Source: Amycolatopsis sp. 2-15 (lineage in GTDB: Bacteria > Actinomycetota > Actinomycetes > Mycobacteriales > Pseudonocardiaceae). Taken from it: a stretch of 64,000 nt of DNA. A program made the translations under genes and the position numbers. The first letter of the stretch is position 1. Each line of letters begins with the position of its first letter. The notes under the pieces were generated by a model that was not told the origin of the DNA, searched no databases, and was given only the letters and a program-made list of their open reading frames with translations. The stretch covers positions 2,800,001-2,864,000 of the forward strand of contig NZ_CP127294.1 of assembly GCF_030285625.1 (NCBI RefSeq). The letters run 5' to 3'. Below are positions 55,606 through 63,167 of the stretch, one piece after another.

Positions 55606-56120
55606 CCCAGCGCCGCAAGAGTTTCGGCCGTGGTGAGTACCGTGCCGAGCCGCGGGAATATCTTCGTGGTGGATGATTCGTGCGACACGTCGGAAAGGCC
55701 CGTCATCGCGTCGGACACGGCGATCACGGCGTACCCGTGGTCCGCGGCGGCACGCAGCGTCGACTCCACACCGAACTCCGTGGCGATGCCGCCGAACACG
55801 ACGGTGCGCACGCCCGCGTCGCGCAGGTGCGCGTGCAGGTCGGTGTCGTAGAAGCCGCCGATCGTGGCCTTGACCACGAGCTTCTCGCCGTTGCGCGGCT
55901 TCAGCTCCGGGATCACGTCGCTGCCCGGGGCGCCTTCGGAGCCCGGGCGCATCGCCTGGATGATCACGATCTGCGCGCCGGCTTCGGAAAACGCGTCGCG
56001 CAAGCGTACGGCGTTGGCGGCGGCCTCGGGCCCGGCGAACGGCGTCGTCGGCATCGCGACGATCCGCTCCTGGAAGTCGACTAGCACGAGCGCCGTCGAC
56101 GCGGGGTCGATCTCAGTCAT
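55602..56120 (-). CDS. Isochorismatase-fold protein lacking the catalytic cysteine
   Basis: A 172-residue cysteine-hydrolase fold protein: LVLVDFQERIVAMP with the Asp near residue 14, VVKATIGGFYDTDL with the Lys near 90, and GIATEFGVESTLRAAAD. In active members the loop before the VEST helix holds the nucleophile Cys (as in TNxCV); here that place is Gly. Relatives with ATEFGVEST are common in actinobacteria, so loss is ancestral and the protein may use another mechanism. I start at ATG 56120; the codons before it are not protein-like. It is the first gene of a pair with Nudix. Confidence 0.88.
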   Translation of the reverse strand: MTEIDPASTALVLVDFQERIVAMPTTPFAGPEAAANAVRLRDAFSEAGAQIVIIQAMRPGSEGAPGSDVIPELKPRNGEKLVVKATIGGFYDTDLHAHLRDAGVRTVVFGGIATEFGVESTLRAAADHGYAVIAVSDAMTGLSDVSHESSTTKIFPRLGTVLTTAETLAALG

Positions 56121-56184
56121 ACGGCAGATCCTAGGCCGATCCCGGTACGGTCGGTGTTCGTCTGCTGGGGAAAGGATGTTCGGG

Positions 56185-56904
56185 ATGAACCGGGAAGTAG
56201 TGGTCACCGGCGGTGGCACGGGAATCGGCTACGCCATCGCAGCCGCGTTCGCGCGCGCCGGCGACCGCGTGACGATCACCGGCCGCCGCGAGAGCGTGCT
56301 CACCGAGGCCGCGGCGCTGCTCGGCGCGCGGGCAGTCGCGTTCGACGCCGGTGATCACGCGGCCGTCGAGACGGCGTTGCCGGAATTGCCGGAAAGCGTC
56401 GACGTATTGGTGAACAACGCCGGCGGCAACACCGATTTCCTCCGCGACGACAACACCGATCTCGCCACCCTGAACACCGCCTGGACGGCCAATTTCCGCG
56501 CCAACGTCTTCACCGCCGCTTTGGTCACGGCGGGTTTGCGCGACCGGCTCGCCGACAACGGCCGGATCATCACCATCGGCTCCATCGCGGCACACATCGG
56601 CGCCGGTTCGTACGGCTGGGCCAAAGCCGCCGTCGAGGCGTGGAACTCGGATATCGCCCGGGCTCTGGGGTTGCGGGGAATCACCGCGAACGTGGTCGCG
56701 CCCGGCTTGATCGTGGACACGGAGTTCTTCCACGGCAAGCTCACCGACGAACGCCGCGGCCGGCTGGTCTCCAACACGATGAACAAACGAGAGGGTCGTC
56801 CGGAAGACATCGCCGAAGTCGTGGAGTTCCTCGCCGGCCCCGGCGCGGGCCACGTGACGGGCCAGGTCGTCCACGTGAACGGCGGTGCCTACCTGGGCTC
56901 TTGA
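56185..56904 (+). CDS. Short-chain dehydrogenase (FabG-like)
   Basis: A 239-residue SDR with TGGGTGIGYAIA (cofactor), NNAGGNTDFL, Ser in TIGSIAAHIGAGSYGWAKAAVE (Tyr and Lys in YGWAK) and GQVVHVNGGAYLGS at the end. The end motif is common in 3-oxoacyl-ACP reductases. The ATG at 56185 is nine bases after GGAAAGGA; ATG 56176 is less well placed. It is divergent from the isochorismatase-like gene and overlaps the converging glucose/sorbosone dehydrogenase gene by 16 bases. Confidence 0.92.
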   Translation: MNREVVVTGGGTGIGYAIAAAFARAGDRVTITGRRESVLTEAAALLGARAVAFDAGDHAAVETALPELPESVDVLVNNAGGNTDFLRDDNTDLATLNTAWTANFRANVFTAALVTAGLRDRLADNGRIITIGSIAAHIGAGSYGWAKAAVEAWNSDIARALGLRGITANVVAPGLIVDTEFFHGKLTDERRGRLVSNTMNKREGRPEDIAEVVEFLAGPGAGHVTGQVVHVNGGAYLGS

Positions 56905-58082
56905 GTGCCCGGGGTGACGCGGAGCAATTTGTCGTCCGATCCGTTCGAGGTGGTCACGTAAAGCGCGCCGTCCGGCGAGGAACGGACGGCGCGCAACCGC
57001 CCGAACCGGTCGTCGAATTCGGGCGGCAGCGTCACCGAAGTGACATTGGCCGCGGTGTCCAGGTGCAGCAGCAACAGTTTCTGGCCCTTCAGCGCCACCA
57101 CGGCCAACGCGCCTTCATTGACGCCCCACTGAGGACCGGTCAGGAACGCGTCACCGGAAGTCGCCTCGGTGATCTCGCCGGAAGTCCAGAGTGGACGGAC
57201 CGCGGAGGGGAATCGCGTGAGGTCCGTCATCGGAACGCTCTCGTCGTACGAAGAATCCGTCCCGCCCTTGGAGGGATCCCACCCGTAGTTGGCGCCGGGC
57301 CGGATCAGGTTCACCTCGTCGTCGAACGTCGGCCCGTGCTCGGAAGTCAGCACCTGTCCGGTGCCGGGCCGGATCGCGACACCCTGGATGTTGCGGTGCC
57401 CGTAGGTGTAGATCCGCCGCTCCCGCGGGTCCGTCGAGGAGTAGAAGGGGTTGTCCGGCAACGCTTCCCCGGTCTTCGCGTTGATCCGCAGCAGCTTCCC
57501 GCCCAGGCTGTGGCGATCCTGCGCGAGCGTCGGCCGCGCCGTGTCCCCGGTGCCGACGAGCAACGCGCCATCAGGCGCCAGCGTCGGCCGGCAACCGGAA
57601 TGCCGGCCGCTGGGGTTCACCGGCAGTCCCGTCAGCAGATCGCGCACCTTCGACGCGCCGGCCCCATCAGGCGCGAGCCGCCACGTGACCAGCCGGACGT
57701 CGACCGCCCGGCCATCCTCCTGGTGCGTCTGACACGTCGTGAACTCGCGCGACGAAGCGAAATCCGCGGCGAGCACCATCCCCATCAGCCCGCCCTCACC
57801 CTGCACGAGGACGTCGGAGAAGTCGGCGCGCACCTCAGTGGTTCGCCCACCGCGGATCAAGGCGAGCTTGCCCGGACGCTGCGGCACGAGCAGCGACCCG
57901 TCGGGCAGGAACCCGATGTCCCACCCGTGCTCCAGCCCGCCCGCCACCTCCTCGACGCGAAACCCGGTGGCAGACGCCGCCGAAGGGGCACTCGTCAACG
58001 GGGGCGGCGCGCTCGCCGCCCCCGAACAAGCGGTAGCGAGCACCGCGACGACCGCGAGCAGCACGACTCCGGGCAAGCGCAT
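56889..58082 (-). CDS. PQQ-type sugar dehydrogenase lipoprotein (GSDH family)
   Basis: A 397-residue lipoprotein: signal sequence with lipobox ATAC (Cys19), then a six-bladed beta propeller of the soluble glucose/sorbosone dehydrogenase type. Visible are GLEHGWDIGFLPDGSLLV, GEGGLMGMVLAADF, SGRHSGCRPTLAPDGALLVG, YTYGHRNIQGVAI, SEHGPTFDDEVNLI and PGANYGWD. The catalytic His of PQQ glucose dehydrogenases lies in the HSGC/GHRN region. PQQ use is inferred by family; PQQ synthesis genes are not here. It may oxidise an external aldose. Confidence 0.92.
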   Translation of the reverse strand: MRLPGVVLLAVVAVLATACSGAASAPPPLTSAPSAASATGFRVEEVAGGLEHGWDIGFLPDGSLLVPQRPGKLALIRGGRTTEVRADFSDVLVQGEGGLMGMVLAADFASSREFTTCQTHQEDGRAVDVRLVTWRLAPDGAGASKVRDLLTGLPVNPSGRHSGCRPTLAPDGALLVGTGDTARPTLAQDRHSLGGKLLRINAKTGEALPDNPFYSSTDPRERRIYTYGHRNIQGVAIRPGTGQVLTSEHGPTFDDEVNLIRPGANYGWDPSKGGTDSSYDESVPMTDLTRFPSAVRPLWTSGEITEATSGDAFLTGPQWGVNEGALAVVALKGQKLLLLHLDTAANVTSVTLPPEFDDRFGRLRAVRSSPDGALYVTTSNGSDDKLLRVTPGTQEPR

Positions 58083-58127
58083 ACGGCCAGCATGCCCGAC
58101 AAAAGCGACGTTCGCGTCTCAACCGGC

Positions 58128-58775
58128 TCAATCGCCGGGCCGGGTCAGCCCCGACTCGTACGCGAACACCACCGCGTGCACCCGGTCCCGCAGGCCGAGC
58201 TTGGCGAGGACGCGCCCGACGTGAGTCTTCACCGTCGTCTCGCCGATGAACAGCTTGTCCGCGATCTCGCCGTTCGACAGCCCGCGAGCGATCAGTCCGA
58301 GCACGTCCTTCTCACGCTCGGTGAGCGAACCCAGCTTCGCCGACTCGACGGGACGCCCGGTCAGGTAGCGGTCGAGCAGCCGCCGCGTGACCGACGGCGA
58401 CACCATCGCGTCGCCGCGCAGCACCCCGCGAATCGCCACCAGCATCTCGTCCGACGGCGCGTCCTTCACCAGGAACCCGCTCGCGCCGGCGCGCAGGGCC
58501 GAATAGGCGTATTCGTCGAGGTCGAACGTCGTGATCACCAGCACCCGCACGTCCGGTAGGTCGGCGCAGATGCGCTCGGTCGCGGCGACGCCGTCGAGCA
58601 CCGGCATGCGCACGTCCATCAGCACGAGGTCGGGCCGCCGTTCGCGGGCGATCCGCACGGCCTCCGCGCCGTCGCCTGCCTCCGCGACGACGTCGAGGTC
58701 CGGCTGGCTGTCGACGATCATCCGCAGCCCGACGCGCACCAGCTCCTGGTCGTCGCAGATCAGCACGGACGTCAT
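58128..58775 (-). CDS. NarL/LuxR family response regulator
   Basis: A 215-residue response regulator. The receiver has acidic Asp8-Asp9, phospho-acceptor Asp54 (LVLMDVRMP), the switch Thr in ITTF and Lys105 in FLVKDAP. The C-terminal LuxR-type HTH lies at about 150-210 (LTEREKDVLGLIARGLSN, VKTHVGRVLAKL). It is phosphorylated by the adjacent histidine kinase, whose stop codon overlaps its start. Target genes are unknown; a DesR-like or antibiotic-response role is common. Confidence 0.95.
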   Translation of the reverse strand: MTSVLICDDQELVRVGLRMIVDSQPDLDVVAEAGDGAEAVRIARERRPDLVLMDVRMPVLDGVAATERICADLPDVRVLVITTFDLDEYAYSALRAGASGFLVKDAPSDEMLVAIRGVLRGDAMVSPSVTRRLLDRYLTGRPVESAKLGSLTEREKDVLGLIARGLSNGEIADKLFIGETTVKTHVGRVLAKLGLRDRVHAVVFAYESGLTRPGD

Positions 58776-59914
58776 CGCGCCGCGCCCGTCTGCAGCGTCG
58801 CGAGCACGCGGAAACCGCCGTCGGGCAGCGGGCCTGTCTCGAGCTTGCCGCGGTAGAGCTCCACCCGCTGCGCCATCCCGGCCAGCCCGCGTCCGGACGA
58901 CGGCAGCCCCGCTGCGACCGGCTCGCGGCCCCCGGTGTTCGTCACCTCGACGAGCACCTCGGCGCGCGTGAACTCCACGCGCACCCGGGCGGACGCGTCG
59001 GCGGGAGCGTGTTTGAGCATGTTGGTCAGCGCCTCCTGGACGATCCGGTACGCCTGCAGCGCGGCGCCCGTGGGCAGGTCGGTGTTTTCGCCGGTCACTT
59101 CGAGCTCGACCTCGCGCCCGGACTGCTCGACGAGCGTGCGCAGCTGGTCCAGCGTCGGCTGGGGCGTGCGCGCGGGTTCGCCGGCGTGCATCACTTCGAG
59201 CAGCCGCCGCAGCTCCGCCAGGGCGCCCCGCCCGGTGCGGCTGATGGTGTCGAGCGTGCGGTCCACGGCGTCCGGGTCCTGGTGCCGCGCGAGCTTCGCG
59301 CCTTCGGCGTTGAGCACGATCACGCTCATGCTGTGGGCGAGCACGTCGTGCAGCTCGCGCGCGATCCGCGTGCGTTCCTCCGCGACGGCCGCGCGCGCCT
59401 GCGCCTGCCGCTCCGACGCCGCGAGGTCCGCGCGCAGCCGTTCCTCGTCGGTCAGCTGCTCCTTCGCGCGGAAGAACTCGCCCAGCGCCCACGCCGCGAT
59501 GTGCAGCGGCAGCACGCCGAGGATCGTCAGCGTCGGGTTCTGCGTGGTGACGCCCCACCTGAACCCCCACATCGAGTCGAGGACCAGCACCGCCGCCGCG
59601 ATCACAGCCGCGAACCGCCGGTCACCCCTCTTGACCAGCGTGAACAGCATCACCGCCATCGCCAGCTCGCTGCGCCCGCGGTCGAACGCCCACACCTCGT
59701 TCGTGTAGACGGCCGCCACCCCGGCGATGATCAGCACCGCCGTCGTCCGCGGCCACCGCCGCCGCACGAGCAGCGGCAGCAGGAACGCCAGCGGCACCAG
59801 CTGCAGGGACCAGTCGCCGGCGGCGATGTTCGGCCCGAGCAGCACGAAGACGGCATACAGCGGCAAGTCCAGCGTCCAGCGCTGCCTGCGCACCCACATC
59901 ACCAGTGCTCGCAC
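58772..59914 (-). CDS. Membrane sensor histidine kinase (NarL type)
   Basis: A 380-residue kinase of the HisKA_3 class. About six short membrane helices span 15-145 without a large external loop, as in intramembrane-sensing kinases such as DesK and LiaS types. A coiled linker precedes phospho-accepting His189 in RIARELHDVLAHSMS. The ATPase domain has the N box EALTNMLKHA and the G region SSGRGLAGMAQRVELYRG. GTG 59914 has a close GGAG; ATG 59899 is possible. It is coupled to the regulator gene by a four-base overlap. Confidence 0.93.
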   Translation of the reverse strand: MRALVMWVRRQRWTLDLPLYAVFVLLGPNIAAGDWSLQLVPLAFLLPLLVRRRWPRTTAVLIIAGVAAVYTNEVWAFDRGRSELAMAVMLFTLVKRGDRRFAAVIAAAVLVLDSMWGFRWGVTTQNPTLTILGVLPLHIAAWALGEFFRAKEQLTDEERLRADLAASERQAQARAAVAEERTRIARELHDVLAHSMSVIVLNAEGAKLARHQDPDAVDRTLDTISRTGRGALAELRRLLEVMHAGEPARTPQPTLDQLRTLVEQSGREVELEVTGENTDLPTGAALQAYRIVQEALTNMLKHAPADASARVRVEFTRAEVLVEVTNTGGREPVAAGLPSSGRGLAGMAQRVELYRGKLETGPLPDGGFRVLATLQTGAAR

Positions 59915-60046
59915 GTCTCCGAACGTAACGCCCGACGGCCGCTCGCCGCGTCCTTCCGCGGTATGCCTCGCCTCCTCCGATGGGACGACCCACGCGGCCC
60001 GATCGGCCGATCCGCGGCCACGGGTGGCGTCCTTAGGTTCGGGTTC

Positions 60047-60649
60047 ATGTCGATCACCACGGAGTTCTTCCGGCACCCCATGCTGACGGGTGCGATTGCG
60101 GCCAGTTCCGCGTCTTTGGCCACGGCCATGACCCGCGGCCTGGGTCTCGAGGGCGCTGGTTCTGTTGTCGAGCTGGGCCCGGGGACGGGGGTGTTCACCT
60201 CGGCGGTGTTGTCGTTGCTGCCGTCGTCCGCGTCGTTCACGGCTATCGAGATCAACCCTCGGCTGGCTTCTGCGCTGCGTTCGCGGTTCCCCTCCGTCTC
60301 GGTGGTGTGCGGCTCGGCTTGCTCGGTGGGTTCCCTGAGTGTGGCGCCGCCTGACGTCGTGATCTCCGGCCTGCCCTGGACGGCCATGCCCTCTTCGCGT
60401 CAGCAGGAGATTCTGGACTCGGTCTGCTCGGTCCTGTCTCCGCGCGGCTGCTTCACGACGTTCGCCTACGCCCACACCGCCTGGACCCCGCCGGCCCGCC
60501 ACTTCGCCCGGCTGTTGCGCAGCCGGTTCTTCGTGGTGGAGCGAACTCCGGTCGTGTGGCGCAACCTGCCCCCGGCGTATGTGTATCGGGCCGCGCTGCC
60601 GGTTTCCGCCGGGATTTCCCGTGAACGCGCTGCTGCACCCGCTTCTTGA
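60047..60649 (+). CDS. SAM-dependent methyltransferase (phospholipid methyltransferase-like)
   Basis: A 200-residue methyltransferase. It has VVELGPGTGVFTSAV (motif I) near residue 40, FTAIEINPRLASALRSRFP, and the DVVISGLPWTAMP motif near 105, typical of rRNA adenine and phospholipid N-methyltransferases of the PmtA type. It resembles bacterial phosphatidylethanolamine methyltransferase. The start is ATG 60047. Its last 29 bases overlap the DedA gene, so they form a membrane-lipid pair: a methyltransferase and a possible lipid flippase. Confidence 0.85.
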   Translation: MSITTEFFRHPMLTGAIAASSASLATAMTRGLGLEGAGSVVELGPGTGVFTSAVLSLLPSSASFTAIEINPRLASALRSRFPSVSVVCGSACSVGSLSVAPPDVVISGLPWTAMPSSRQQEILDSVCSVLSPRGCFTTFAYAHTAWTPPARHFARLLRSRFFVVERTPVVWRNLPPAYVYRAALPVSAGISRERAAAPAS

Positions 60650-61127
60650 CGCACCCGCGGTGGTCGTCTACGTCGTGTGCGCCTTGGTGATCACGGCGGA
60701 AACGGCTCTGCTGCCGGGGATCGTGCTGCCGACACTGTCCACTCTGCTGCTGATGGGCTTTATGGTGCAGCGGGGGACGTTGTCCTGGTGGGTGGCCTTG
60801 GTGGTGTGCGTGTTCGCTGCTTTTGCGGGGGACCAGGTGGCGTATTGGGAGGGGCGGGTGCTGGGGCCGCGGTTGCGTTCTTCGCGCCTGGGCCGCCGGG
60901 TTGGCTCCGCGCGCTGGGATCGGGCCGAGTCGGTGGTCGTGCGGTTCGGCGTGCCGGCGGTGGTTTTGGGCCGGTGCCTCGCGGGGGTGCGGACGTTGGT
61001 GCCGCGAGTGGCCGGGTCGGCGGGGTTGCCGTATCGGCGGTTTGTGGTGGGGAGCGTTTGTGCTGCCGTCATGTGGGCTGGGGTTGAGTTGTTCGCGGGG
61101 CAGCTGACGGGGTGGGCTGTGCCGTGA
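60621..61127 (+). CDS. DedA family membrane protein (short)
   Basis: A 168-residue membrane protein, starting VNALLHPLLDAPAVVV. DedA features are ALVITAETALLPGIVLP (with the EtaLLPG helix hairpin), GDQVAYWEGRVLG and the conserved FGR(W)xPxxR-like GRCLAGVRTLVPRVAG. DedA proteins move phospholipid carriers such as C55-P across the membrane. It is shorter than the usual 200 residues and its last 59 bases overlap the opposite XRE gene. GTG 60621 starts it inside the methyltransferase gene. Confidence 0.85.
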   Translation: MNALLHPLLDAPAVVVYVVCALVITAETALLPGIVLPTLSTLLLMGFMVQRGTLSWWVALVVCVFAAFAGDQVAYWEGRVLGPRLRSSRLGRRVGSARWDRAESVVVRFGVPAVVLGRCLAGVRTLVPRVAGSAGLPYRRFVVGSVCAAVMWAGVELFAGQLTGWAVP

Positions 61128-61872
61128 GCAAAGCCGCCGTTTCCGCGTCCGCCGGCAGGAACGTCTCCAGACTCAGCTCCGCGATCGTCACGTCGACCGC
61201 CGTGGTGAGGCGGGTGATGGCGGTGATCAGGCGGAGGTCGCCCAGGGAGGTGGACAGCTGCAGGGGCACCGCGAAGCCGAGGTGGTCCGGCGAAGGTGGC
61301 GAAGGTGCGGGCAGGTACGAAGTGAGCTCGTCCAGCAACTCGGCCTGACGTGGGTCTGGCAGCCCCTGGCGAGGACGTTCGAGCACGTGCTGCGCCCAGT
61401 CGGCGAAGTTGTGGATGCGCGGGGCCATGCCGTCGGGGTGGAGGGCGAGGCGCAGGACGTTCACGGGTGGCGCCAGCAGCTCGCCGGCCACGCCTTCCGT
61501 CAGGAGTGTGAAGGCGTCGTTCGCGGACACCAGCGTGCCGTAGCGGTCGACGATCAGCGCCGGGTACGGGCGGTGGCCGTCCAGCAGAGCCGCCAAGGAA
61601 TCGAGGACGGGGGCCAGCCGGGGGTCGTCGAGCGGGGTCTCGGCGTAGCTCGGCGCGAAGCCGGCCGTCAGGAGCAGGGCGTTGCGTTCGCGCAGCGGCA
61701 GGCCGAGGGCCTCGGCCACGCGGACGACCATGCCCCGCCCGGGAGTCGAACGGCCGCGCTCCAGGAAGCTCACGTGCCGCTGCGTGGTGCCGGCGGCCAG
61801 GGCCAGGTCGAGCTGGCTGAGGCGGCGGCGGGTGCGGGCGTCGCGCAACGCGGTGGCGAAAGCCGGGTCCAT
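61069..61872 (-). CDS. XRE family regulator with MmyB-like domain
   Basis: A 267-residue regulator. The XRE-type HTH is at about residues 5-55 (LRDARTRRRLSQLDLALAAG, TQRHVSFLERGRSTPG). The C-terminal MmyB-like domain reads PYPALIVDRYGTLVSANDAF, then VNVLRLALHPDGMAP and IHNFADWAQHVLERP; relatives bind fatty acids or similar. It starts at ATG 61872, 151 bp from the divergent LLM oxidoreductase gene, its likely target. A 12-bp direct repeat lies in this gap. Confidence 0.92.
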   Translation of the reverse strand: MDPAFATALRDARTRRRLSQLDLALAAGTTQRHVSFLERGRSTPGRGMVVRVAEALGLPLRERNALLLTAGFAPSYAETPLDDPRLAPVLDSLAALLDGHRPYPALIVDRYGTLVSANDAFTLLTEGVAGELLAPPVNVLRLALHPDGMAPRIHNFADWAQHVLERPRQGLPDPRQAELLDELTSYLPAPSPPSPDHLGFAVPLQLSTSLGDLRLITAITRLTTAVDVTIAELSLETFLPADAETAALLTAQPTPSAAPRTTQPQPT

Positions 61873-61877
61873 GGGGC

Positions 61878-61963
61878 CAGGCAAGCAGAGCCGATGTGGT
61901 TCTTCAACCGGGTTGCGGCGGCGGGCGTTGCGAGGACCGATCTCGCGACCTCAGGCAAGCAGA
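61878..61963. promoter_or_regulatory. 12-bp direct repeat in the XRE/LLM divergent region
   Basis: CAGGCAAGCAGA occurs at 61878-61889 and again at 61952-61963, flanking the middle of the divergent gap. A small dyad ATTCC/GGAAT lies at 61972-61987. Either could bind the XRE protein. Confidence 0.45.
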
Positions 61964-62022
61964 CCCGCGTCATTCCTTCAAGGGAATTGCCGCCGGACGT
62001 GCGGCGGAACAGTCTCGACCCC

Positions 62023-62940
62023 ATGCACTACGGACTCCTCCTGCCCGCCGGACAGGCCCAGCTTCCCGTCACCGCCGTCGTCGAGCTCGCGCGCGAGGCC
62101 GAGCGCCTCGGCTTCGACTCCGTCTGGGCGGGCGACTCGCTCGTCCGCGCGCGGGCCGAGCCGCTCACCTTGCTGACCGCCGTGGCGCAGGCCACTCAGC
62201 GCGTGACGGTGGGGACCGCCGCGATGTTGCCCGCGTTCCGCCAGCCCGTGCAGGCGGCGTGTGCGATCTCGACCCTCGACCAGCTCTCCGGCGGCCGCCT
62301 CGTCCTCGGCCTCGGCGCGGGGTTCCCCGGTTTCAGCGAACCCGAGTTCGACCTGGTCGGCGTGCGGTTCAAGACGCGCTTCTCCCACCTCGACGACGTC
62401 GCCCGCCTCTGGCGCGACCTCTGGACCGGCACCCCCCGCTCCTTCCACGGCAAGGTCCTCCACCACGACTGGCTCCCCGACGTCCCCGCGCCCTCCCGCC
62501 CCGGCGGCCCACCCCTGTGGCTCGCCGGCACCACGCCGTCCGCGCTCCGCCGCACGGCCGACCTGTACGACGGCTGGCTCCCGTACCCACCCGACCCCGC
62601 CGACTACGCCCGCGGCCTCACCACCATCCGCTCGCTCACCGACCGCCCCATCACCCCGGCGCTGTTCGCGACGGCCTTCGTCGCCGACGACCCGGAACGC
62701 GGCCGCCAGGCGCTGGACACCTACTGCCAAGCCACGTACGCCCGCCCGCTGTCCGCGATCGGCACCATCCAGACCATGCTCACCGGCCCGATCACAACCG
62801 TCGCAGCCGGCTTGCGCGAGTACGAACTCGCTGGTGCAGACCACATTCTGCTGCGCATCGCCGCGCTGGACGCCGACGTGGTGGCCGACCAGTTGCGCCT
62901 GCTCGCGGGACTCGTGCAGACCAATTTGCCGCAACACTGA
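62023..62940 (+). CDS. LLM-class F420-type oxidoreductase
   Basis: A 305-residue luciferase-like oxidoreductase: MHYGLLLPAGQAQLPV, AERLGFDSVWAGDSLVRARAEPLTLLTAVA, STLDQLSGGRLVLGLGAGFPG near 90, PLWLAGTTPSALRRTADLYDGWLPYP near 175 and ADHILLRIA near 285. The barrel and the GG-RLVLGLGAG segment match F420/FMN binding. It is divergent from the XRE regulator. The substrate is unknown. Confidence 0.93.
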   Translation: MHYGLLLPAGQAQLPVTAVVELAREAERLGFDSVWAGDSLVRARAEPLTLLTAVAQATQRVTVGTAAMLPAFRQPVQAACAISTLDQLSGGRLVLGLGAGFPGFSEPEFDLVGVRFKTRFSHLDDVARLWRDLWTGTPRSFHGKVLHHDWLPDVPAPSRPGGPPLWLAGTTPSALRRTADLYDGWLPYPPDPADYARGLTTIRSLTDRPITPALFATAFVADDPERGRQALDTYCQATYARPLSAIGTIQTMLTGPITTVAAGLREYELAGADHILLRIAALDADVVADQLRLLAGLVQTNLPQH

Positions 62941-62982
62941 ACCCTCCGGGGCCTCCCGTCCGTGTCGTGAATGGATCCCCAC

Positions 62983-63167
62983 CCGGGGATCCGTTGACAC
63001 GAAAGGAAAGTCATGAAGATCACCGGAGACCCCGACTGGAACCGCGGCACCACCCGGGCAACGTCGTTGCCCGATCGAGTGAACCTCTGAACCAGCGCTC
63101 AGGTCCCCGCCGTGTCACCCACGGACTCGATCACCGGGATCCGTTGCCACGGAAAGGAAGTTCAGTC
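62983..63167 (+). repeat. Duplicated leader with a 25-codon mini-ORF
   Basis: Two similar leader segments (GGGATCCGTTGACACG near 62983-62998 and GGGATCCGTTGCCACG near 63138-63153), each followed by GAAAGGAA and ATG, lie 155 bp apart. The first drives a 25-codon frame 63013-63090 (MKITGDPDWNRGTTRAT then LPDRVNL) of unknown role, possibly the truncated start of a gene; the second drives the real gene at 63168. Confidence 0.6.
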
